Source: Pseudovibrio flavus
GTDB lineage: Bacteria; Pseudomonadota; Alphaproteobacteria; Rhizobiales; Stappiaceae
Reading direction: 5' to 3'
DNA: 64,000 bases
NCBI RefSeq assembly: GCF_009711345.1
Contig: NZ_SMMA01000065.1
Location: 107,042 to 171,041 of the forward strand
The first letter of the stretch is position 1; every line of letters starts with the position of its first letter. Under the pieces are notes generated by a model. That model was given only the letters and a program-made list of their open reading frames with translations. It did no database searches and had not been told where the DNA came from. Both the position numbers and the translations under genes were made by a program. Shown here piece by piece: positions 18,538-26,668 of this stretch.

Positions 18538-18815
18538 TGGAGAGACACGCCTTCAAATGGTGATCGTTTCTAACAAATATTGGGCTAGTGCCTAGCAATC
18601 CTAGGCCAAAAAGTCACCCCTTATTCAATAGTCGTGTCTACTTTTCGCAGGTTTTACGACGCCAAGGCAGGCAAGCTTCGCAAGAGCTCCGTTAAAGAGG
18701 CGTAATTTAACCAATCCTGCGGATTTTATCTCTCATACCCACCGGTTTTGAGGTGTCTTGCTGTGACTTACGGGGAAGAGGAAAAACCTTCTTAGCTCCG
18801 CTGAAATTGTACGCC

Positions 18816-19241
18816 TTAACTGCTGGGCGCTGCCTGCACCTTTGCCAGTTTGCGAACTAGCTCCAGAAAAAGGCCAAACGGTCTACTGCCAAGTACCATA
18901 AAGAAAATGCCGGAACTTACGGCCAGTGCGATCTCCTTCACGCCTGTGCCGGAGATAACAAGCGCACCGACATAAACCGGAACCTGAAAGCTGATGAAAG
19001 CGGCCACATCCACAAGTGTACGACTAAGAGTTCTGTTAGGCGCCAGCTTGGCAAATACCCAATCGCGCCAAAGGCCATAGGGCCTACCGGTTGCAATCAT
19101 CATGGGGATCATGATTGCGCGGGTCATAACAACCTGCATCGGTTCCATACCCGCGATGAAAAGCTCTGTTGTAGCAGCGGCAATGGTGAAAAAGACAATC
19201 GTGGCAATGGTATCAACGAGAAAGGCATACATGCCTCCCAC
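18816..19241 (-). CDS. alaE: AlaE-family alanine exporter
   Basis: A 141-residue protein with four hydrophobic helices. It aligns by eye with Escherichia coli AlaE: an N-terminal DT(I/F)A helix, ELFIAGM, RPYGLWRDW, LADI-like VDVAAFISFQVPVYVGAL, and AVSSGIFFMVLGSRPFG. AlaE exports L-alanine driven by the proton gradient and protects against alanine-containing peptides. The start is uncertain: GTG at 19241 or ATG at 19232. It is divergent from an M55 D-aminopeptidase, which suggests a shared job in handling alanine released from peptides; this is inference. Confidence 0.85.
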   Translation of the reverse strand: MGGMYAFLVDTIATIVFFTIAAATTELFIAGMEPMQVVMTRAIMIPMMIATGRPYGLWRDWVFAKLAPNRTLSRTLVDVAAFISFQVPVYVGALVISGTGVKEIALAVSSGIFFMVLGSRPFGLFLELVRKLAKVQAAPSS

Positions 19242-19343
19242 CTATCTGATTCCGGTAGGAAAAGTTAAGCCCAGCTCCATAATCACTTCGATAAAGGTCC
19301 CTTGAGGAAAATACAGGGAGTAGACATCTCCATTTTCCCAAGT

Positions 19344-19361
19344 CTTGTAAGGTGATACAAG
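19344..19361 (+). promoter_or_regulatory. Inverted repeat between alaE and the M55 peptidase
   Basis: Perfect 6-base arms CTTGTA/TACAAG are separated by six bases, in the 177-base divergent intergenic region. The size suits an operator for a dimeric regulator. No regulator is encoded beside it. Confidence 0.3.
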
Positions 19362-19418
19362 GAACCACCTTTCCTTTAGCCCAAAATGGGCGCTCTCCTA
19401 CTTACCGCTTGGGGTCCA

Positions 19419-20243
19419 ATGCGTATTTTTATTAGTGTCGATATTGAAGGTGTGGCTGGCGTTTGCGAAGTAGAGCAGGGCCGACGTGGCAACGCGGAAT
19501 ATGAAGCTGCACGCCGCCTTATGACGGAAGAAGCCAACGCTGCCATTCGCGGTGCCTTTGCAGGCGGCGCAACCGAGGTGGTCGTGGCAGACTCCCATGG
19601 TCCGATGCACAACATGCTCAGCGAGCAATTGGACCCGCGTGCAAGCGTTATCAACGGCTCAGGCCGCGCTCTTTCCATGATCCATGGTATCGATAAGACC
19701 TTCGATGGCGCGATCCTCATCGGCTACCATGCATCTGCTGATCATATCGGCGTTCTTGCTCACACCATCAGCGGTGGTGCATTCCGCCGGATCGAGTTTA
19801 ACGGTGTGCAGATGGGCGAGACTGCTCTGTTTGCTGGCCATGCGGCTGAAATCGGCGTTCCTCTTCTGGCTGTAAGCGGTGATGACCAGCTTGCAGCTGA
19901 AACCAAAGTACAGTTTCCAGAAGCTGAGTGCATCGTGGTGAAGAAGGCAATCGGCGCCGTTTCCGCCCATAGCTTGTCGCCAACCAACGCCCGCAAGCTG
20001 ATTGAAGAGAAGGTAACCGAGGCGGTTGCTAGCGCAAAGACCGGCAAAGCTGCGGTTCCAACGCCGGCACCGCTGGATGTAACCGTTCACCTCAACAAGC
20101 AGGTCCTCGCTGACATCGCTTGCTTCGTTCCAACTGTTGAGCGTGCAGGTGCTCAGGCTGTCCGCTATCAGGCAGCATCCTACAAGGAAGCGATTGCCGT
20201 ACTTCTGGCATTCATGTGGATGTCTGCTGGTGCGCTCAAGTAG
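19419..20243 (+). CDS. M55-family D-aminopeptidase (DppA-like)
   Basis: A 274-residue zinc peptidase of the DppA family, which releases D-alanine from D-Ala-D-Ala and related peptides. The N-terminus MRIFISVDIEGVAGV holds the metal ligands Asp8 and Glu10. DSHGPMHNM, GYHASADHIGVLAHT and the later AHSLSP segment supply the remaining conserved His and Asn positions. An upstream ATG (19386) is in frame, but the start at 19419 gives the standard N-terminus. It is divergent from alaE and convergent with a GH3 gene. It probably acts in the cytoplasm, as no signal peptide is seen. Confidence 0.9.
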   Translation: MRIFISVDIEGVAGVCEVEQGRRGNAEYEAARRLMTEEANAAIRGAFAGGATEVVVADSHGPMHNMLSEQLDPRASVINGSGRALSMIHGIDKTFDGAILIGYHASADHIGVLAHTISGGAFRRIEFNGVQMGETALFAGHAAEIGVPLLAVSGDDQLAAETKVQFPEAECIVVKKAIGAVSAHSLSPTNARKLIEEKVTEAVASAKTGKAAVPTPAPLDVTVHLNKQVLADIACFVPTVERAGAQAVRYQAASYKEAIAVLLAFMWMSAGALK

Positions 20244-20287
20244 ACAAGTTCGCTTGTAGTGAGCTGCTGAGAGTTCCTTTAAAAAGG

Positions 20288-20387
20288 CGAGGGCAATACT
20301 GAAGCTTAAGTCTTCATTGCTCCGCTCTCGAAGCTCTAGTTCAGTTCTAGTAACTGAGTGGCGCAGGTGAATGCCTGCGCCTTTTTG
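20288..20387 (+). terminator. Two successive hairpins after the M55 gene, the second a terminator
   Basis: A long imperfect stem-loop spans about 20288-20330 (GAAG/CTTC and GCAA/TTGC arms inside CGAG/CTCG). A second hairpin with perfect 8-base arms (20360-20367 and 20374-20381) is followed by TTTTTG and is a clear Rho-independent terminator for the plus strand. Confidence 0.8.
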
Positions 20388-20527
20388 TTTGCCAATTAAA
20401 GGTTATTGGGCGGGGTTGTTCAAGTCATGCAGCTAGCGCCATAGTTCTTTGCGCCAGTTAAACCTTCAGCCATCAAGCCTCTCAGCTGCTCTAGAAGTGC
20501 CGCAAGTGCTGCTCGCGATAGCAACAC

Positions 20528-22726
20528 CTAACCCGCATCGCTGAGAGTGAAAGGCACCATAAGCCCATCGGGATCGTGGCTATGCTGCCCAACGAATAAC
20601 TCATAGGTCGCCGGTTCAAGAAGAAGTCTGTCAGACTGCTCACAGTAATACGCAAGTCGCGAAAGAGGGATCGTCAGAGTGACTTTCTGCTTCTCTCCAG
20701 CTTTCACTGCCACGCGTTGAAACGCCTTAAGCTCCCTTGGAGGGCGCTCAATTCCGGAATGTGGCGTGTGAACATAGGCTTGCACTACACTCTCGCCATC
20801 CATCAGGCCGGTGTTTTCAACCATGAGATCAGCAAGCAGAACAGGAGTTTCGGGCTCTCCATTGTGGCGAATACTCAGCTCGCTGTAGCGATACTGGGTA
20901 AAGGAGAGCCCGAAGCCAAAGGGGAAGGCAGGGATAATGCCTTCCCGATCCATGCGCCGATATCCGTGCCAAAGCTCGATAAAGTCACGAGGCGTGTTCT
21001 GCGGATATTCGGGGTAATCTTCTTCCCGGCGGGCAAGGGCGAAGGGTAAGCGACCGCTTGGGTTTACGAGCCCTTGAAGCAGTCGGGTGAGGGCGATGCC
21101 GCCTTCTTGGCCGGAATACCAATTGAGAATGATCGCCTGAGGCAGGTCTTGCCAGTCGCCTGTCACGATTGGCCCGCCTCCTACCACCACAACAATGCAG
21201 CGGGCGTTAACAGCGCAAACTGCCTCTATCAAACGCCTGTCGTGAAGACTGAGGCGCAAATGATCGCGGTCGCCGCCATCCAGCTTAGTGGGCTTGCGTT
21301 TATCACTGTAGAGTTTTTGGAAAGCTTGAGCTGTGCGGGCGTCTTCCGTGGTCTCCGGCGATGGTATGCGCGTCTCGACAAGCTCATAGAGGTTATGGGG
21401 AACGTGTTCTCCCTCCTCTCCTTTAGCAAGGCCAACGAAAACAACAGCAGCATCCGCCAGCCCTGCGATCTTGCTGGCATCAGCCAGGTCTGTACCCCGC
21501 GTATGCATGATGTTGAGCTGGTGGCTAAAGTTCCGCTTCATAGCTTTCAGCGCACTGATAGTGCGTTCGGGAAATGTTGCGCTGCTGCCGCTATCGCCAA
21601 GGTTCGGCTCACCTGCCATGACGCCAATAACAGCGAGAGAGCTGATGTCGTCCAAGGGGAGGGCATCCCCTTCGTTTTTCAGCAAAACGAGAGACTTTTC
21701 AGCGGCTTCTTGCGCCAGCTTTCTGGCGGCACTATTGCCCAGTTCTTTACGGCTGTATTGCCCACGGCCTAGATGCTTGAGCTGGGGCAGTAATGCGCGG
21801 CTTGCGCTGCGTTCTTGTGAATGCGGATCATTCATGCCTTGAAGGACACTGTGCATCATTCCTTGGAAGGGCAGCTCGACATCTACACCCGCTGCGATGG
21901 CCTCATGAGCGTCTTCAATGGCAAATAAGAACGGCGTGACTACCATTCCCTGATAGCCCCAATGCTCCCGAAGAATATGCTCCAATAGCATGGAGTTCTG
22001 GCTGGATAGCGTTCCATTGACACGGTTGTAGCCACACATCACCGCTGCAATATTATCTTCTACCGCCATGCGGAACGGGAGCAGGTGGATTTCATGGAGC
22101 GCACGGCGCCCGATAATCGTATCGCCAGTAAACTTCGCGCGCTCTCTTATGCCGACGGTAAAGTACCTGCCGCAGGCCATCGCGTGCTTTTGGATGCCGC
22201 GAGCAAGAGCGCTACCCATTTCACCTGTAACAATGGGGTCTTCTCCATAGCTCTCCTGAGCCATGCCCCAACGAGGGTGATAGAGAAGGTTAAGGCAAAC
22301 ACTGGAAACGAAAGTTGCGCCGCAGGCGCGGGCTTCATAGCCCATAACAGCACCGATACGTTCTTCTAAGTCACTGTCAAAAGTTGCCGCTCGCGCTATG
22401 GGAACGGGAAACGTTGTTGCTCCCTTTGCCGTGATACCTTTAGGCCCTGCTATATAGCGTAGGCCGGGAATGTTCCGGTCTGGCAAAGCGCCTGCTTGAA
22501 AAACTGGCGGCCCACGCGAGGCGGAAAGCATCTCCTGAAGACCTGCCCAAAACGGCAAGCCGCTGGAGCGCAGAGCAAGCTTTTCACTGTCATCAAGGCT
22601 TTGTAGTAGCTCACGAGCGAAGTGCTCCAGATTAGGCACATGTGGACCAAAACCGTCAGCGACCCTTTCAGGTGCTTCGTGTTCGGATGGTTCCACAATA
22701 ACGCTGTTTTGACGCTCGCCTGTCAC
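20528..22726 (-). CDS. GH3-fold protein with catalytic residues replaced
   Basis: A 732-residue protein with the beta-glucosidase-type GH3 layout: TIM-barrel (about 80-330), alpha/beta sandwich (about 360-600) and C-terminal fibronectin-III-like domain (about 620-730). Landmarks QESYGEDP (157-164) and GYNRVNGTLSSQN (232-244) align well. However, the substrate Asp of the DGPxG motif is Ala93, the KH pair is Arg187-Tyr188, and the nucleophile motif SDW is TPF (264-266). It is therefore likely inactive as a glycosidase. No signal peptide is evident. It lies between the M55 gene and glyQ. Confidence 0.85.
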   Translation of the reverse strand: MTGERQNSVIVEPSEHEAPERVADGFGPHVPNLEHFARELLQSLDDSEKLALRSSGLPFWAGLQEMLSASRGPPVFQAGALPDRNIPGLRYIAGPKGITAKGATTFPVPIARAATFDSDLEERIGAVMGYEARACGATFVSSVCLNLLYHPRWGMAQESYGEDPIVTGEMGSALARGIQKHAMACGRYFTVGIRERAKFTGDTIIGRRALHEIHLLPFRMAVEDNIAAVMCGYNRVNGTLSSQNSMLLEHILREHWGYQGMVVTPFLFAIEDAHEAIAAGVDVELPFQGMMHSVLQGMNDPHSQERSASRALLPQLKHLGRGQYSRKELGNSAARKLAQEAAEKSLVLLKNEGDALPLDDISSLAVIGVMAGEPNLGDSGSSATFPERTISALKAMKRNFSHQLNIMHTRGTDLADASKIAGLADAAVVFVGLAKGEEGEHVPHNLYELVETRIPSPETTEDARTAQAFQKLYSDKRKPTKLDGGDRDHLRLSLHDRRLIEAVCAVNARCIVVVVGGGPIVTGDWQDLPQAIILNWYSGQEGGIALTRLLQGLVNPSGRLPFALARREEDYPEYPQNTPRDFIELWHGYRRMDREGIIPAFPFGFGLSFTQYRYSELSIRHNGEPETPVLLADLMVENTGLMDGESVVQAYVHTPHSGIERPPRELKAFQRVAVKAGEKQKVTLTIPLSRLAYYCEQSDRLLLEPATYELFVGQHSHDPDGLMVPFTLSDAG

Positions 22727-22867
22727 TCATTGCCCCTTACGGCCTCGTTCTTGAGAGCACTCTAGGACGGGGCGAACGCTGAGCGAAACTGCTCAATACA
22801 GGGAGTGAAATCCGGCCTTGTTAATAATATTTAGCCAGAAAATATGAGCGCAATCAAAGGGCTGGAA

Positions 22868-22897
22868 ACAAAAAAGCCGGAGGGGTTCCTCCGGCTT
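22868..22897 (-). terminator. Rho-independent terminator of glyQ
   Basis: Perfect 10-base arms (22874-22883 and 22888-22897) surround a GGTT loop. On the minus strand the stem is followed by a run of Ts. It begins 34 bases after the glyQ stop. Confidence 0.93.
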
Positions 22898-22930
22898 GAA
22901 TTCAATAAAGCTGCAAGAAGCAGAGGGGGC

Positions 22931-23887
22931 TTAACCTTTGTAGTTTACGCCGCCTGCTTCAGTCTTCAAGAATGCGGTACCGCATGCTTTTGCAAGCTCT
23001 CGTACGCGCAAAATGTAGCTCTGACGCTCGGTCACGGAAATTACGCCGCGTGCATCAAGAAGGTTGAAGACGTGGGATGCTTTGATGCACTGGTCATAAG
23101 CTGGCAGAACCAGTTTATGAATGCCATCACCAGCTTCTTCCATCGCCTTTTCACCAGCTTCCAGAAGGCGAATGCACTCTTCTTCGTGGTCTTTGAAATG
23201 ACGGAATAGAACCGCAGTGTCAGCGTATTCGAAGTTGTGACGGGAGTATTCCTGTTCAGCCTGAAGGAAAACATCACCGTAGGTGACTTTTTCATCGCCT
23301 TCGCGGCCGTTGAAGTTCAGGTCGTAAACATTGTCTACGCCCTGTACGTACATGGCCAAGCGCTCAAGACCGTAGGTCAGCTCACCGGAAACCGGATTAC
23401 AGTCAAAGCCTGCAACCTGCTGGAAATAGGTGAACTGGGAAACTTCCATGCCATCACACCAGCATTCCCAGCCAAGACCCCAAGCACCCAAAGTCGGGCT
23501 TTCCCAGTCGTCTTCTACGAAGCGAACGTCATGGATTTCGGTGTCGATGCCAATGGCACGCAGGGACTCAAGGTACAGCTCCTGAAGGTTCTCAGGAGAA
23601 GGCTTGAGGATTACCTGAAACTGATAGTAGTGCTGCAGACGGTTAGGGTTCTCACCGTAGCGGCCGTCGGTTGGACGGCGGGATGGCTGCACATATGCTG
23701 CTTTCCAAGGGCGAGGGCCCAAGGAGCGCAAAGTGGTAGCAGGGTGGAACGTCCCCGCGCCAACTTCCATGTCATAGGGCTGAAGGATGACACAGCCTTT
23801 ATCGGCCCAGAACTTCTGCAGAGTCAGCAAAAGACCCTGAAAGGACTTGGTGGGCTGCATGTGAGCAGGAACGGCGTCGTTAGACAT
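22931..23887 (-). CDS. glyQ: Glycyl-tRNA synthetase alpha subunit
   Basis: A 318-residue class II synthetase subunit containing the glycine-activating site. The segments [57 protein letters not shown] and the family's [22 protein letters not shown] are present in full. It works with GlyS. It has its own terminator and is the last gene of a run that begins with the S49 protease and the 70-residue protein. The distance to glyS is unusual. Confidence 0.97.
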   Translation of the reverse strand: MSNDAVPAHMQPTKSFQGLLLTLQKFWADKGCVILQPYDMEVGAGTFHPATTLRSLGPRPWKAAYVQPSRRPTDGRYGENPNRLQHYYQFQVILKPSPENLQELYLESLRAIGIDTEIHDVRFVEDDWESPTLGAWGLGWECWCDGMEVSQFTYFQQVAGFDCNPVSGELTYGLERLAMYVQGVDNVYDLNFNGREGDEKVTYGDVFLQAEQEYSRHNFEYADTAVLFRHFKDHEEECIRLLEAGEKAMEEAGDGIHKLVLPAYDQCIKASHVFNLLDARGVISVTERQSYILRVRELAKACGTAFLKTEAGGVNYKG

Positions 23888-24076
23888 CTGTTTAGCTTCC
23901 TAAAATCGAACAGGTAAGCGCTGGCACCGCGCAAATACATTGGCAGGACAGGTGCCATGCCCAGCAGCCAAGGTCAAGCATTGCCGCACGTTTAGGGCCT
24001 CCTCCAAACAGCAAAATGGAAAAGGAACCCCGGTTTCGAAAGAAACAGGCGCAGCCCTATGGATAACAGGTGGAAA

Positions 24077-24289
24077 TTAACGCTCGATCGGGCGGTATTT
24101 ACCGGTAATCGGATCCTGTACGAGGGTAGGGTAATCATTCTGCGGACGGCGTGCCTTTGCGTAGGCGTAGGCCGGTGCAGGCTTGGCTTGGTTCATGGCT
24201 TCACGAAAACGCTCGGCGTTCTTCTTAGCCATTTTGTAAATCGCATAGCCACCAGCAAACAGAGCAGCAGCACCCAATACTTCGGTCAT
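24077..24289 (-). CDS. Small conserved single-helix protein
   Basis: A 70-residue protein with one N-terminal hydrophobic helix (about residues 4-20, VLGAAALFAGGYAIYKM) and then a basic, Ala/Pro-rich tail ending in DPITGKYRP. It lies between the S49 protease gene and glyQ, as a small hypothetical gene does in related Rhizobiales. I do not recognise a function. It may anchor to the inner membrane with the tail in the cytoplasm. Confidence 0.7.
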   Translation of the reverse strand: MTEVLGAAALFAGGYAIYKMAKKNAERFREAMNQAKPAPAYAYAKARRPQNDYPTLVQDPITGKYRPIER

Positions 24290-24328
24290 CCAGCTTTTCC
24301 TTTTCTTCTTCCTGTCCCCACTCTCGCT

Positions 24329-25189
24329 CTACAGGCCAAAACGAGCCCAGAGCGAACGCTCTTCAACAACAGACAGAGCAGAGGCGGGAAGTGTCTCGCA
24401 AACCTCGTGGATCTGACTACCCAAATTTGACTTTGTCATGACCTTGCCAAAAAAACCGCGTTTGGCACTGAGGTATTTGGGTTTCACATCCTTACCGTAC
24501 CGCTCTTGCAGCACTGAGTAGAGGTCATTAACGCCATCTACCAGTCCCAGCTCATGGGCACGGTGTCCGGTCCAGAACAGACCGGAGAAAATGTCCTTGT
24601 CGTCGCTTAGTACGTCACCGCGACGAGATTTGACCATATCGATGAAGACTTCATGGATCTCGCCTTGCAGCGACTTGATGTATTCAATGTCATCTTCTTT
24701 TGCAGGGGCAAACGGGTCCAGCGTAACCTTCTTTTCGCCGGCGGTATAAACGCGGCGCTCAACACCAATCTTGTCGATCAGATCGGTAAAGCCAAAGCCT
24801 GCCATAACAACGCCGATAGAGCCGACGATGGAGGTTGGGTCAACGTAGATCTCATCCCCTGCCAGCGCGATCATATAGCCGCCGGATGCCGCAACATCTT
24901 CAACGAAGACCAGAACGTCTTTGTTGTGTTCTTCAGCCAGCTGGCGAATGCGCTTGTAAATCAAGTGAGACTGGGCAGGTGCCCCGCCTGGCGAGTTGAT
25001 CACAATGGCAACGGCAGGCGTGTCTTTTAGCTTGAAAGCCTGATCCAGAAGCGGCGCCACACTGGCGATATTCAGGCCCTTGCGGAATGTTGAGGGCGCG
25101 CCAATTGCTCCTTGCAGGCGAACAACCGGAACAACGGGTTTGATCTGACCCATCTTACCCGGAAGGTATTTTCGCAGCGAGTTCATCAT
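24329..25189 (-). CDS. S49-family signal-peptide peptidase-like protease
   Basis: An approximately 286-residue SppA/SohB-type serine protease. The catalytic Ser lies in EDVAASGGYMIALAGDEIYVDP and the general-base Lys in YTAGEKKVTLDPF, the Ser-Lys dyad of the family. The INSPGGAP loop is also conserved. I prefer the ATG at 25189, which has a GGGAG site, over a TTG at 25240. No clear N-terminal membrane helix is seen, so it may be cytosolic or peripherally attached, digesting membrane peptide remnants. It precedes the small protein and glyQ on the same strand. Confidence 0.88.
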   Translation of the reverse strand: MMNSLRKYLPGKMGQIKPVVPVVRLQGAIGAPSTFRKGLNIASVAPLLDQAFKLKDTPAVAIVINSPGGAPAQSHLIYKRIRQLAEEHNKDVLVFVEDVAASGGYMIALAGDEIYVDPTSIVGSIGVVMAGFGFTDLIDKIGVERRVYTAGEKKVTLDPFAPAKEDDIEYIKSLQGEIHEVFIDMVKSRRGDVLSDDKDIFSGLFWTGHRAHELGLVDGVNDLYSVLQERYGKDVKPKYLSAKRGFFGKVMTKSNLGSQIHEVCETLPASALSVVEERSLWARFGL

Positions 25190-25349
25190 GGCTTGAGGCG
25201 CTCCCGTTCCAACACTGTTAAACTGTGGTACGCCAACCAATATAGGAACATTCTGCGCGGATTTAAGAGGCAGAATTAAAGAAGATGCGCCAAAGGCAAC
25301 TTGCCCACACGTTTAAAGCGCACTAGAGCCAGTGAAACCGGAAAATCAG

Positions 25350-26291
25350 TTACTTATCAGCCAATGCTTCCCTTAGGGCGAGCAGGTCGCGCCAAGAGTA
25401 CCGCTTTTCAAGCGGAGATCGTAGTAGATAGGCCGGATGGAACGTCGCCATTGCCCGTCTTTCTCTAACTGGACTTGCATAGCTGATCCAGCGTCCGCGA
25501 AGACGGCGAATGCCCTCGCTGGCACCGCTCAGCGTCTTGGCAGAGGCAGCGCCAAGGAACACCACAAAGTCAGGGTTCACAAGCTCGATCTGCTGCTGAA
25601 TGAACGGACGGCAGATCTCTGTTTCTTGCGGGGTAGGGGCGCGGTTCCCCGGTGGGCGCCACGGAACAACATTGGCAATATAGACCGAGCTACGCTCCAT
25701 GCCTGCTGCTGCCAACATGCGGTTAAGCAGTTGACCAGAGCGGCCCACGAACGGAACGCCTTGCAGGTCCTCATCGCGGCCCGGAGCTTCACCAACAAAC
25801 ATCACACGGGCATTCGGATTACCGTCGCCAAACACAAGGTTCTTTGCAGTGAGGCGAAGATTGCAGCCGTGGAAGTCTGCCAAAATTGCCCGCAGTTCAT
25901 CCAGCGATCCGGCTTTGGAGGCCATCTCACGGGCAGACGATACCGCTTGTGCATCCGGCACCACCGCGCCTGACCCTATAGGGGCAACAGAAGAGCCTGC
26001 TTGATCAGAAATCTGTTTCTGTCGCTGCAAAATCGTTTGTGCTGCTTTATGGGCATCAAAGTCTTCTGGCGGGCGATTTGGAACGGATACGGTGCGGCCG
26101 CGCGGTTGCTCAGGCTCGCGAAAATCTGACGGCATTGCAGATGCAACGCTGGCTGGCTGACGGGCGACTTCAGCAGAAACGGTAAAGCGATCAACAGGGG
26201 CATCGTCTAGACAGCAGTCAAAGCCTGCTGCCACCAGAAACTCCAGATAGGCCTCAAGTTGAGCCGAATCTATTTCGTGCGTTTCTGTCAT
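25350..26291 (-). CDS. Family-4-type uracil-DNA glycosylase
   Basis: A 313-residue protein with an extended, Pro/Ala-rich N-terminal half and a UDG domain in the second half. Motif [27 protein letters not shown] and the late HPAYLLRSP are characteristic of family-4 UDGs, which excise uracil from DNA. Of the four cluster cysteines known from thermophile enzymes only two can be matched (GCNL and ETEICRPF); the KCRPPGNR position reads PWRPPGNR. I recall the same changes in other alphaproteobacterial members. It is divergent from ETF-QO. Confidence 0.85.
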   Translation of the reverse strand: MTETHEIDSAQLEAYLEFLVAAGFDCCLDDAPVDRFTVSAEVARQPASVASAMPSDFREPEQPRGRTVSVPNRPPEDFDAHKAAQTILQRQKQISDQAGSSVAPIGSGAVVPDAQAVSSAREMASKAGSLDELRAILADFHGCNLRLTAKNLVFGDGNPNARVMFVGEAPGRDEDLQGVPFVGRSGQLLNRMLAAAGMERSSVYIANVVPWRPPGNRAPTPQETEICRPFIQQQIELVNPDFVVFLGAASAKTLSGASEGIRRLRGRWISYASPVRERRAMATFHPAYLLRSPLEKRYSWRDLLALREALADK

Positions 26292-26668
26292 TACCCGTGT
26301 TTACATCCAGCTAGTGTACCGTGAGGGATAAGCGCAGTACTTTATAACACTGCCTCATTCCACAAAGTCGCAACTTACCCCGTTGCGGTGCTTTTCATAG
26401 GTCTGTAGGACCAATCATGCGTAAAAACATAAGTTATCACCGTCTACGTGTGGAGAACTAGCCAGTCGTTCGCACGCCCCTACGGCATAACGTAGATCGC
26501 ACTGCAAAAATGGGACCTTAATCTCATTGCATGAGGGGTTTCCCTCAACTAAAGAAAAACTAAGGTATTTTTGGCGGAGTGCTCGGAGGGGGCTTCCGTC
26601 TCGGGAAACTGCCCATCTTCTGGCATACGCGAATTTGCAAGAAGGGTCGGGCAGAGAGGGAGAAGCAT
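26292..26668. other. Divergent intergenic region between the UDG and ETF-QO genes
   Basis: This 377-base stretch holds no convincing gene. It contains a possible hairpin CGCAAC/GTTGCG around 26371-26389 and another, TGAGGG/CCCTCA, around 26531-26546. It presumably carries the two divergent promoters, but no consensus hexamer pair stands out. Confidence 0.5.

Noticed and set aside
18538-18815. 278-base gap upstream of glyS examined for a T-box or glycine riboswitch
   Set aside because: No conserved T-box or glycine aptamer sequence was seen, and only AT-rich leader DNA remains.
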